From the NCBI GenBank assembly GCA_003136915.1, contig PLEB01000123.1:819-9865 (forward strand): a DNA stretch of 9,047 nt, given 5' to 3'. Positions 1 to 5,620 of this stretch are shown one piece after another (the stretch's first letter is position 1; each line of letters starts with the position of its first letter). The notes under the pieces are model-generated. The model searched no databases and was not told the origin of the DNA. It saw only the letters and a program-made list of their open reading frames with translations. This DNA is from Chitinophagaceae bacterium (GTDB lineage Bacteria > Bacteroidota > Bacteroidia > Chitinophagales > Chitinophagaceae). Both the position numbers and the translations under genes were made by a program.

Positions 1-146
1 GGTTTGTTTGTTCTCAGCACGAAAAAATATTCTGAAATGCTGAATGCCCTGGAAAAATTCCAGAAATAATAAATGAGCATGGCTAACAAAGGGGCCAGGA
101 TCCCCAATAAGATGCCCAGCTTCAGATTGTCTTTCTTGAGTATCAA
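1..146 (-). CDS. Small membrane protein of unknown function, N-terminal 48 residues (partial, leaves window)
   Basis: An open frame on the minus strand begins at a TTG (146-144) that overlaps the surE stop (145-143, TGA) in a TTGA junction, and it stays open for 48 codons to the window edge. The N-terminus is basic and polar (MILKKDNLKLG), followed by a strongly hydrophobic stretch at about residues 11-28 (GILLGILAPLLAMLIYYF) and then an aromatic-rich segment. This is typical of an inner-membrane protein with an N-in first helix. No ATG is available before residue 23, which would fall inside the helix, so TTG is the best start; a purine-rich GGAAA lies just upstream. The overlap suggests co-transcription and translational coupling with surE. 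The function is not recognised and the C-terminal part is missing. Confidence rests on coding-like composition, the junction and the membrane segment. Confidence 0.65.
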   Translation of the reverse strand, partial: MILKKDNLKLGILLGILAPLLAMLIYYFWNFSRAFSISEYFFVLRTNK

Positions 147-928
147 AATTTCCAGGATTTTTCAAGTTTGGCTTTCAAGGCATAATTGGTCAGGTCAAAC
201 TGTACCGGCACCACGCTCACATAGTTATGTTCCAGCGCCCAGACATCCGCATCCTTTCCTTTATCAAAATTCACAAATTCGCCTGTAAGCCAAAAGTATT
301 TTTTCCCGTTTGGATCATTTCTTTCAATAAAATCCTCTTCATACTTCGCATAAGCCTGTTTACATATCCTAATTCCTTTAATGAGTTCCACCGGAACCGC
401 AGGTATATTTACATTCAACACGGTATGTTTGTCGAGCTTTGTCTTGAGCATCTGCTGCACTATGATACGTGCAAATTTCCTTGCCCCTGTAAAATCAGCT
501 TCCACACTATGGTCAAGCAGTGAAAACCCTGCAGAGGGAATGCTTTCGATGGCTGCTTCAACGGCAGCCGACATGGTTCCTGAATAGATCACATTGATGG
601 AATGATTGGCCCCATGATTGATTCCACTGAGGCAGATGTCTGGTTTACGCCGAAGAACCTTATCCACAGCAAGTTTAACGCAATCTACAGGGGTCCCGGA
701 GCATTGCCAGGCTTCCACACCCTCAAATATTTCTACCGGATGCAAACGCAGGGGAAGGCCAATGGTGATGGCATGGCCCATGCCTGACTGTGGTTTGTCG
801 GGCGCTACCACCACTACTTTTCCAAGATCTTTAACGGCTTCAACCAGGCTCAGGATTCCCGGAGCCATCACTCCGTCGTCGTTGGTAATCAGGATAACGG
901 GCCGGTCTTTCTTTGTTGTTTTTGGCAT
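143..928 (-). CDS. surE: 5'/3'-nucleotidase SurE
   Basis: SurE is a metal-dependent cytoplasmic phosphatase that removes phosphate from nucleoside 5'- and 3'-monophosphates and, in some species, acts on short polyphosphate. The 261-residue length fits the family. The N-terminus carries the hallmark ITNDDG (D17, D18 as metal ligands), then APDKPQSGMGH (S48 and H52 region), CSGTPVDCVKLA (76-87), and SGINHGANHS, whose N104 is the expected fourth metal contact. The following YSGTMSAAVEA is the usual active-site helix start. All key residues are present and the frame is intact. The ATG at 928 is well placed: about 12 residues precede the first beta strand. The gene diverges from atpG across 138 nt and overlaps the downstream membrane-protein gene by 4 nt, so the two probably form an operon. 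No convincing promoter was found for it. Confidence 0.96.
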   Translation of the reverse strand: MPKTTKKDRPVILITNDDGVMAPGILSLVEAVKDLGKVVVVAPDKPQSGMGHAITIGLPLRLHPVEIFEGVEAWQCSGTPVDCVKLAVDKVLRRKPDICLSGINHGANHSINVIYSGTMSAAVEAAIESIPSAGFSLLDHSVEADFTGARKFARIIVQQMLKTKLDKHTVLNVNIPAVPVELIKGIRICKQAYAKYEEDFIERNDPNGKKYFWLTGEFVNFDKGKDADVWALEHNYVSVVPVQFDLTNYALKAKLEKSWKF

Positions 929-1014
929 AATGAATTTAGGGGAGCGAAAGTACTATTTTTTCCTTCCCGCCTCGCTCAAAAGAAATCGGGAAGGCTTCTT
1001 TTTCCACAGCCTGC

Positions 1015-1044
1015 TTGCATTTTGGGGCGCTTCCGCTACCTTTG
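1015..1044 (+). promoter_or_regulatory. Bacteroidota-type promoter for atpG
   Basis: TTG at 1015-1017 is separated by exactly 19 nt from TACCTTTG at 1037-1044. This matches the known primary sigma factor consensus of Bacteroidota (TTG/TTTG near -33, TAnnTTTG near -7) in both boxes and in spacing. Transcription would start roughly 5-10 nt downstream, leaving a leader of about 10-18 nt before the atpG ATG at 1067. It also argues against an upstream TTG start at 1022, which lies inside the promoter. Confidence 0.8.
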
Positions 1045-1066
1045 CACCCGGCGTAAAATACCTATA

Positions 1067-1948
1067 ATGGCAGGACAACTTAAGGAAGTTCGTAACCGCA
1101 TAAAATCCATCCAGAGTACCCAGCAGATCACCAAAGCAATGAAAATGATCAGCGCTACCAAACTGCGGAAAGCCCAGGAAGCGATTCAGCAAATGCGGCC
1201 ATATTCGAAAAAACTCCAGCAGGTGCTCAGCGATATCGTAAGCGATTCGGATGTATCTGCTGGTTCAACCCTTTCTACGGCCAGACCTGTTGAAAAAGCG
1301 CTGCTCATCGTCATAACGAGCGACAGGGCGTCCTGCGGCGCCTACAATTCAAACCTGATTAAACTCGCCAAGGCCACTATGCGGGAAAAATACCCGGCTC
1401 AATCCGCCAAAGGCAACACCATGATCTGGAGCATTGGGAAGAAAGGATACGAGCATTTTCTTAAGAATAACTTTCCCGTTAACGGCCAATTCAGAGATAT
1501 ATTTCAGCACCTCAACTTCGAAAGCGTGCAAACCTGCGCCCGCGCGGCAGTAAAGGCCTTTGAGAACCGGGAATTTGATGCGGTGGATATTGTTTACAGT
1601 GAATTCAAGAATGCCAGCACACAGCGTTTCGTAGTGGAACCATTTCTTCCGATTCCTAAAATGGAAAATGCGCCAGGTACTAAAACCAATGATTTTATTT
1701 TTGAACCATCCAAAGAGGAATTGATATACCAGCTGATGCCAAAGATCCTGGATACGCAATTATTTAAGGCCGTGCTGGATGCCAACGCTTCGGAACACGG
1801 GGCTCGCATGACGGCCATGGACAAGGCTACCGAGAACGCCAACGAGATCCTGCGTACACTCCGCATATCCTATAACCGCGCCCGTCAGGCAGCTATCACT
1901 ACCGAACTTACGGAAATAGTGAGTGGTGCGGCAGCGTTGGCAGGGTGA
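1067..1948 (+). CDS. atpG: F1Fo ATP synthase subunit gamma
   Basis: Gamma is the central stalk of F1: it rotates inside the alpha3beta3 ring and couples proton flow through Fo to ATP synthesis. The 293-residue protein has the two diagnostic coiled-coil ends. The N-terminal helix is VRNRIKSIQSTQQITKAMKM followed by ISATKLRKAQ. The C-terminal helix holds ASEHGARMTAMDKATENANE and the near-universal SYNRARQAAITTELTEIVSGA. The middle Rossmann-like part contains ITSDRASCGAYNSN, where most family members read SDRGLCGG/AFN, so GL is replaced by AS. The ATG at 1067 gives the canonical MAGQLKEVRNRI start and sits directly behind a good promoter. Other ATP synthase genes are absent here: upstream is divergent surE and downstream is scpB. 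Gamma is therefore expressed from its own promoter, at least in part. Function is certain; the separate location is the unusual aspect. Confidence 0.97.
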   Translation: MAGQLKEVRNRIKSIQSTQQITKAMKMISATKLRKAQEAIQQMRPYSKKLQQVLSDIVSDSDVSAGSTLSTARPVEKALLIVITSDRASCGAYNSNLIKLAKATMREKYPAQSAKGNTMIWSIGKKGYEHFLKNNFPVNGQFRDIFQHLNFESVQTCARAAVKAFENREFDAVDIVYSEFKNASTQRFVVEPFLPIPKMENAPGTKTNDFIFEPSKEELIYQLMPKILDTQLFKAVLDANASEHGARMTAMDKATENANEILRTLRISYNRARQAAITTELTEIVSGAAALAG

Positions 1949-1951
1949 GGC

Positions 1952-2007
1952 AAATGTGTAAATGTGTAAATGTGCCAATGTGCCAATGTGTAAATGTGCA
2001 AATGAAT
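1952..2007 (+). repeat. Period-8 AATGTG tandem array, left arm
   Basis: Six consecutive octamers (AAATGTGT, AAATGTGT, AAATGTGC, CAATGTGC, CAATGTGT, AAATGTGC) run from 1952 to 1999. A degenerate seventh unit, AAATGAAT, runs to 2007. The array begins 3 nt after the atpG stop codon. It is complementary to the right arm at 2082-2121. Because 8 is not a multiple of 3, it creates spurious open frames rich in Cys, Asn, Val and His in several directions; these are not genes. Confidence 0.9.
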
Positions 2008-2081
2008 ACACCGGATTATTCAAAAGTTATATTAATTTGTCAATCATTTAGTCACAAGATGGATGGTACGCAATTGCCGTT

Positions 2082-2121
2082 CATTTCCACATTTACATAT
2101 TTCCACATTAGCACATTAACA
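2082..2121 (-). repeat. Period-8 array in inverted orientation, right arm
   Basis: Five octamers (CATTTCCA, CATTTACA, TATTTCCA, CATTAGCA, CATTAACA) form the reverse-complement version of the left array, sharing the core TGNNAATG when read on the minus strand. The innermost part pairs best: 18 nt of the left arm (1989-2006) match the complement of 2081-2098 at 17 of 18 positions. Pairing continues outward imperfectly. The last unit ends 2 nt before the scpB ATG at 2124. The roughly 75 nt between the arms (2008-2081) hold no gene; TTAATTTG at 2032-2039 is one mismatch from a -7 box but lacks a -33 partner. Confidence 0.88.
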
Positions 2122-2123
2122 AA

Positions 2124-2828
2124 ATGGACCTCTCCAATCTCCTCCCCCATATCGAAGTGTTGATCTTTGCGAGTGACAAGCCATTAACGGCCATGGAAAT
2201 GACGGACCTGCTTAACAATGCATTCGGATTCATGGATGATAAACTCACGCTGGAGCAGGTTCAGACCGGCATTGAAGGCGTGGTTACCAAGTACAATGCG
2301 GATTTCTATCCCTTTGAGGTTCGTGAAAGCGGCGGTGGCTGGCAATTCCTGTCAAAGAAAGAATTTCACAAGACCATCGCCCAACTCAATGGCGAAAAAT
2401 TCCTGAAGCGTTTGTCAACCGCCTCTCTTGAAACCCTGGCTATCATTACATATAAGCAACCGATCACCAAGGGGGAAATAGAATCCATTCGCGGCGTAAA
2501 CAGTGATTATTCTATTCAGAAATTATTGGAGAAAGAACTGATCATCATTACGGGCCGCAATGAGGACATGCCCGGGAAGCCTCTGGTCTACACTACTTCC
2601 CGCAGCTTCCTGGATTATTTTGGTATCAATCAGCCAGCGGATCTTCCCAGGCTGAAGGAAGTTATGGGAGAAAGTTTACAGGAACCATCCATCGTTAATT
2701 ATACTCCTGTTGTGCCAGAAATCAATCCGGCCCTGGTAGTTAGTGAAGAAGGGGAACTGCTGGAAAAAAGCGGACCGGATCAAGACGAACATCTTTCCTC
2801 CGGTGAATCCGGATCAACAGGCGAATAA
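2124..2828 (+). CDS. scpB: Segregation and condensation protein B (ScpB)
   Basis: ScpB is the dimeric winged-helix (kite) subunit that binds the kleisin ScpA and, with SMC, forms the bacterial condensin that organises the newly replicated nucleoid. The 234-residue protein starts with a helix typical of the family (LLPHIEVLIFASDKPLT, 6-22). It continues through the first winged helix (to about 90) into the conserved second one: LSTASLETLAIITYKQPITK (97-116), EIESIRGVNSDYSIQKLLEK (118-137), then the wing GRNEDMPGKPLVYTTSRSFLDYFGI. The IRGV motif is diagnostic. The last 45 residues are acidic and low in complexity, as in many ScpB proteins. No Shine-Dalgarno sequence is visible and repeat units abut the start codon. 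It sits between atpG and lysA on the same strand, with lysA 24 nt downstream. The ScpA gene is not in the window. Confidence 0.94.
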   Translation: MDLSNLLPHIEVLIFASDKPLTAMEMTDLLNNAFGFMDDKLTLEQVQTGIEGVVTKYNADFYPFEVRESGGGWQFLSKKEFHKTIAQLNGEKFLKRLSTASLETLAIITYKQPITKGEIESIRGVNSDYSIQKLLEKELIIITGRNEDMPGKPLVYTTSRSFLDYFGINQPADLPRLKEVMGESLQEPSIVNYTPVVPEINPALVVSEEGELLEKSGPDQDEHLSSGESGSTGE

Positions 2829-2852
2829 AGGCAATCAAGTATATTCGCATTC

Positions 2853-4067
2853 ATGATAAATCCCCTCTCACCGGAAACGCTCATTCAGTTGGCAGATCAA
2901 TACGGAACGCCCCTTTATGTTTATCATGCTGAAAAAATAAAAGACCAATACCAGCGTCTGAAGACCGCATTCGGAAAAACCGATGCAGTATTTTTTTACG
3001 CCTGCAAAGCCCTGACCAATATTAATATCCTGCGGTATATCAGGAATACCGGAGCTAATGTGGATTGCAGTTCCATCAACGAAGTAAGGCTGGCCCTTCA
3101 TGCAGGCTTCCCGCCTGCGAGAATTTTATATACTTCGAACGGCATTGCTTTCGGTGAAATTGAAGAGGCGAAGCAACTGGGTGTGATCATTAACATCGAC
3201 AGCCTTTCAAATCTCGAAAAATTCGGTAAGAAATTTGGCCGAGATTATCCCATCGGTATCCGGCTGCGCCCGAATATTCTCGCCGGTGGCAACATGAAGA
3301 TTTCAACAGGCCATGATAAAAGCAAATTTGGAATTCCGGTGGATCAGATAGCGATAATCCTTGATGTGGTTAGGAAATACAATATGCTCATCCGGGACCT
3401 GCATATCCATACAGGCAGTGAAATTGAAGATGCAGATGTTTTTGTCAAAGGCATTGATATTTTGTTTGAGATCACCCATCATTTTCCCGATCTGGAATTC
3501 ATTGACCTGGGTGGTGGTTTTAAAGTAGCAAGCAAACCGGGTGAAAAAGAAACGGATATCTGCCTGCTTGCTGAAAAAGTAGGTGCAGGTTTTGCCAAAC
3601 ATCCCTACAAAAACGGCAAGCCCTTGCAGATCTGGTTTGAGCCGGGTAAATTCCTGGTTAGCGAAGCCGGATTTTTTCTGACGCGTGTTAATGTATTGAA
3701 AGAAACGAATGCTGCTGACTTCGTTAGCGTAGACAGTGGGTTTAATCATCTTATCCGGCCCATGTTCTACGATGCGTATCACCAGATTGAAAACATCAGC
3801 AATCCCGGGGCTCCGCTTAAAAACTATGCTGTGGTCGGAAATATATGTGAGACCGATACTTTTGCCTGGGATCGTTCCCTGAACGAAGTGCGTGAAGGCG
3901 ATTATATCGTTTTCCGGAATGCGGGGGCTTATGGTTTTGAAATGTCCTCGAATTTTAATTCCAGGTTCAAACCCGCAGAAGTAATCGTGATGGAAGGGAA
4001 GGCCCACCTCATCCGCAAGCGCGATGTTTTTGAGGACCTGCTCCGCAATCAGGTGGAAGTGATTTAG
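2853..4067 (+). CDS. lysA: Diaminopimelate decarboxylase
   Basis: LysA is the PLP-dependent, fold type III enzyme that decarboxylates meso-diaminopimelate to L-lysine, the last step of the DAP pathway; it is cytoplasmic and normally dimeric. The 404-residue protein contains the PLP lysine in FYACKALTN (K52), the barrel motif HIHTGSEI (H186), the phosphate-binding glycine run DLGGGF (219-223), EPGK (263-266), and the second-subunit active-site motif GNICETDTF with C332. The C-terminal domain ends in RNAGAYGFEMSSNFNSR, typical of this group. Most family members have EPGR rather than EPGK; the Arg is known to contact substrate in characterised enzymes, so K266 is a conservative change worth noting. 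Related decarboxylases (ornithine/arginine, carboxynorspermidine) are less likely given the overall motif set. The gene starts 24 nt after scpB and is probably co-transcribed with it. Confidence 0.94.
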   Translation: MINPLSPETLIQLADQYGTPLYVYHAEKIKDQYQRLKTAFGKTDAVFFYACKALTNINILRYIRNTGANVDCSSINEVRLALHAGFPPARILYTSNGIAFGEIEEAKQLGVIINIDSLSNLEKFGKKFGRDYPIGIRLRPNILAGGNMKISTGHDKSKFGIPVDQIAIILDVVRKYNMLIRDLHIHTGSEIEDADVFVKGIDILFEITHHFPDLEFIDLGGGFKVASKPGEKETDICLLAEKVGAGFAKHPYKNGKPLQIWFEPGKFLVSEAGFFLTRVNVLKETNAADFVSVDSGFNHLIRPMFYDAYHQIENISNPGAPLKNYAVVGNICETDTFAWDRSLNEVREGDYIVFRNAGAYGFEMSSNFNSRFKPAEVIVMEGKAHLIRKRDVFEDLLRNQVEVI

Positions 4068-4070
4068 AAA

Positions 4071-4100
4071 TAAAAAAAACAGCCACCTTTCGGGTGGCTG
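4071..4100 (-). terminator. Intrinsic terminator, best oriented for minus-strand transcripts
   Basis: CAGCCACC (4080-4087) pairs perfectly with GGTGGCTG (4093-4100) around a TTTCG loop. Read on the minus strand the hairpin is followed immediately by eight T residues, a textbook terminator. On the plus strand it lies 12 nt after the lysA stop with an A-tract before it, but the downstream bases (CAAAATCTGC) contain no T-run. It may stop lysA transcripts weakly, while clearly fitting transcripts arriving from the right. Confidence 0.8.
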
Positions 4101-4170
4101 CAAAATCTGCTTAGGGTCATCAAAATTTAGTTTTCCGTCAAGAAAAGGTACAGATTTCAGGTTTTTTTGG

Positions 4171-4251
4171 TTACTGGATTTTGGTCTTCTCTAAAGGATA
4201 AGGGTTTAGGGGTTCGTCAACATTTTTCAAGGTATTGGATCTCGATTTCAT
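4171..4251 (-). CDS. Possible small protein of 26 codons (or 49 codons from GTG at 4320)
   Basis: A minus-strand frame runs from ATG (4251-4249) to TAA (4173-4171) and encodes MKSRSNTLKNVDEPLNPYPL followed by EKTKIQ. The same frame is open upstream to a GTG at 4320, giving 49 residues that begin MHLCIVEATEIL. Codon use looks coding-like and the product is hydrophilic, basic at the N-terminus and Pro-containing, without a signal peptide or membrane segment. A CATCTTTG box (4317-4310, one mismatch from TAnnTTTG) lies about 60 nt upstream of the ATG, though no good -33 box was found. The minus-strand terminator is about 70 nt downstream. If the CATCTTTG box is the promoter, the short form is the likely one. 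No family was recognised; it could equally be a regulatory RNA or a chance frame. Confidence 0.33.
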   Translation of the reverse strand: MKSRSNTLKNVDEPLNPYPLEKTKIQ

Positions 4252-4309
4252 AGGTTTAACAACATGATCTCTTTGATGGTTTTTCAGGATTTCTGTCGCT
4301 TCAACAATA

Positions 4310-4317
4310 CAAAGATG
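4310..4317 (-). promoter_or_regulatory. Possible -7 box for a small minus-strand transcript
   Basis: Read on the minus strand this is CATCTTTG, one mismatch from the Bacteroidota -7 consensus TAnnTTTG. No TTG is present at the expected 17-23 nt spacing upstream, only a TTA at about 21 nt. Support comes mainly from position: a small ORF and a T-tracted hairpin follow in order. Confidence 0.25.
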
Positions 4318-4511
4318 CACAGGATTTCAGGGCTTTGATAACTTATTCGACCGGGACCTCAAAACCTTCGATTTTTGAGATGAATACTCCGATAAATGGA
4401 TTTCAGGCAGTATCATATTCTTGAAAACCCTTGCCAGGACTGGGTTTTACATTTAAGGGTTTACCCTTGGCCGGAGAATCGAAAAGCAATTAAATACGTT
4501 GGGGATGGAAA

Positions 4512-5204
4512 TTAAACGATATTCAGCCTGCGGAAAACGTCGGCTTTATTGGCCTTGCTCACAGGTATCTCATTGCCCTTGATGAATAGCAGGTTTTCCC
4601 GCATATCATCTATTTTATGCAGGTTCACGATATAGGAGCGGTGAACTTTCAGGAAGTGGTCCTTGCTAACTTTTTCTTCCAGGTTCTTAATGGTATTGTG
4701 GGTGATGTATTTCTTATTGTCATTCGTAACAAACTTCACATAGTCGCCCATACTTTCAATATAAAGAATGGCATCATTGTTCAGACGGATCAGTTTTCCG
4801 TCGGTTTTAATATATATGTGGTCGGACGCGCTGTTGGTCGAGATGGTTTCTTTGGAGGGTTGTATTTTCTGAAGTGCTTCCACGAAACGCTGATAGGTAA
4901 AGGGCTTCATGAGATAATCCGAAACATTATACTGGAACGCATTATATGCATATTCCGTTTTTGATGTGGTCAGGATCACTTTGGGCGAAAAGGCAATCTG
5001 ATCAAGCAGTTCAAATCCATTTGCGCCGGGCATTTCAACATCGAGGAAAATAAGGTCAACCGTATGGTTATTGAGGAAAGACAGGGCATCCGGAACATTG
5101 CTGAAATGTCCCTTCACTTCCACAGAACCGCTTTTTTCGCAGCAGTTGGTGAGATAATTTGCTGCAACCTGTAAATCTTCAACAATAATACAGCTGATAA
5201 TCAT
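4512..5204 (-). CDS. LytTR-family response regulator (receiver plus LytTR DNA-binding domain)
   Basis: A two-domain cytoplasmic transcription regulator of 230 residues. Receiver domain (about 1-115): acidic pair E9/D10 in IIVEDLQ, phospho-acceptor D55 in LIFLDVEMPG, switch T79/T80, and K100 in YLMKPF, so all residues needed for phosphorylation are intact. LytTR domain (about 128-230): IYIKTDGKLIRL, ILYIESMGDYVKFV, FLKVHRSYIVNLHKID and IPVSKANK, the usual signature of this beta-rich DNA-binding fold. The start ATG overlaps the stop of the upstream Hpt gene (ATGA at 5204-5201), indicating coupled translation. The nearby hybrid kinase and Hpt protein are the natural phosphate donors. LytTR regulators are more often paired with simple LytS/His_kinase-type sensors, so this partnership is unusual. 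Target genes cannot be told from the sequence. Confidence 0.93.
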   Translation of the reverse strand: MIISCIIVEDLQVAANYLTNCCEKSGSVEVKGHFSNVPDALSFLNNHTVDLIFLDVEMPGANGFELLDQIAFSPKVILTTSKTEYAYNAFQYNVSDYLMKPFTYQRFVEALQKIQPSKETISTNSASDHIYIKTDGKLIRLNNDAILYIESMGDYVKFVTNDNKKYITHNTIKNLEEKVSKDHFLKVHRSYIVNLHKIDDMRENLLFIKGNEIPVSKANKADVFRRLNIV

Positions 5205-5620
5205 GCGCTTTGGCTATTAAATATTTCCAATTTTTTCATTTCTTCCTCTATAACCAGTTTACTTTGAAACATTTTGTTTTTTAATGCTTCAAAATCCCGG
5301 TTCAGTATTTCCGGGGATGCAACAGTACCACAGAGGTCTTCAAAATGCTGGCATTCCTGTTGTACAGCGGTCATCCCGACAAAGCCAAATACGGGCTTTA
5401 TTTTGTGAACCGCAGCCTTCAGTGCATTCAGGTTTCCTGAAGAATAATTGAATTCAATATTGTCGGTAAGCGACTCATAATCGTTTAAAACGGTCGCAAA
5501 AACCTCGTGCAGGTATATATAGTCGTCGCCATACAAGCTATGGAGGTAGTTGGAATCAATTTCAGCATTGAAAATGAAGGAGTTAACATCAGAAGGGTTA
5601 TTCATGGACGTTGGATTCAT
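5201..5620 (-). CDS. Histidine phosphotransfer (Hpt) protein
   Basis: A 139-residue protein with one Hpt four-helix domain, the cytoplasmic shuttle that moves phosphate from the receiver of a hybrid kinase to that of a response regulator. The active-site motif is AAVHKIKPVFGFVGM with H72 as phospho-site, matching the family pattern HxxKxxxxxxG (K75, G82). Flanking helices include LKAAVH and the C-terminal amphipathic NRDFEALKNKMFQSKLVIEE. Two ATGs are possible: 5620 and, five codons in, 5605; either gives a complete domain. The stop overlaps the LytTR gene start by 4 nt, so the two are one operon. The 5' end faces, and probably overlaps, the 5' end of the hybrid kinase gene on the other strand. 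The assignment as Hpt is firm; its partners are inferred from neighbourhood. Confidence 0.88.
   Translation of the reverse strand: MNPTSMNNPSDVNSFIFNAEIDSNYLHSLYGDDYIYLHEVFATVLNDYESLTDNIEFNYSSGNLNALKAAVHKIKPVFGFVGMTAVQQECQHFEDLCGTVASPEILNRDFEALKNKMFQSKLVIEEEMKKLEIFNSQSA

Larger units (their letters stand above)
4101..4511. other. Long intergenic region without a confident gene
   Basis: These 411 nt separate convergent lysA and the LytTR regulator gene. No long open frame exists on either strand. What can be seen: a possible small minus-strand transcription unit (promoter-like box at 4310-4317 and ORF ending at 4171). There is an AAAACCC/GGGTTTT stem (4424-4430 with 4442-4448), a short AAGGG-TTTA-CCCTT hairpin (4455-4468), and a CTCAAAA/TTTTGAG stem (4358-4364 with 4373-4379). 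None of these hairpins has a T-tract. The decamer GGATTTCAGG occurs at 4322-4331 and 4398-4407, with a one-mismatch copy at 4152-4161. Confidence 0.6.

Noticed and set aside
945..952. TACTTTCG on the minus strand as a surE promoter
   Set aside because: One mismatch in the -7 box, and the nearest TTTG lies 24 nt upstream, outside the usual spacing.
1022..1066. N-terminal extension of atpG from TTG 1022
   Set aside because: The extension would start inside the promoter, and the family begins with the MAGQLKEVRNRI-type sequence encoded from 1067.
1952..2121. Octamer arrays as a CRISPR
   Set aside because: Units are 8 nt with no spacers, and no cas genes are present.
1945..2163. Open frames across the octamer array, plus strand 1945-2163 and minus strand 2023-1760
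   Set aside because: They come from the 8-nt repeat, which avoids stop codons in several frames. The products are low-complexity (CKCVNV, HLHIGT) and overlap atpG or scpB.
2838..2848. TATATTCG just before lysA as a separate promoter
   Set aside because: One mismatch and no TTG at suitable distance; it lies so close to the ATG that a leaderless start would be needed. Co-transcription with scpB is simpler.
3303..4103. 266-codon open frame antisense to lysA
   Set aside because: It lies wholly opposite a well-supported enzyme gene and across the terminator hairpin; no recognisable motif.
5550..5603. N-terminal extension of the kinase from TTG 5550
   Set aside because: It would overlap the Hpt coding sequence by about 70 nt and adds no conserved sequence; ATG 5604 or GTG 5655 is more plausible.
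5580..5620. GTT-containing motifs as LytTR binding sites
   Set aside because: Several GTT cores occur, but none matches the known nonamer consensus well or with the expected direct-repeat spacing; they also lie in coding sequence.
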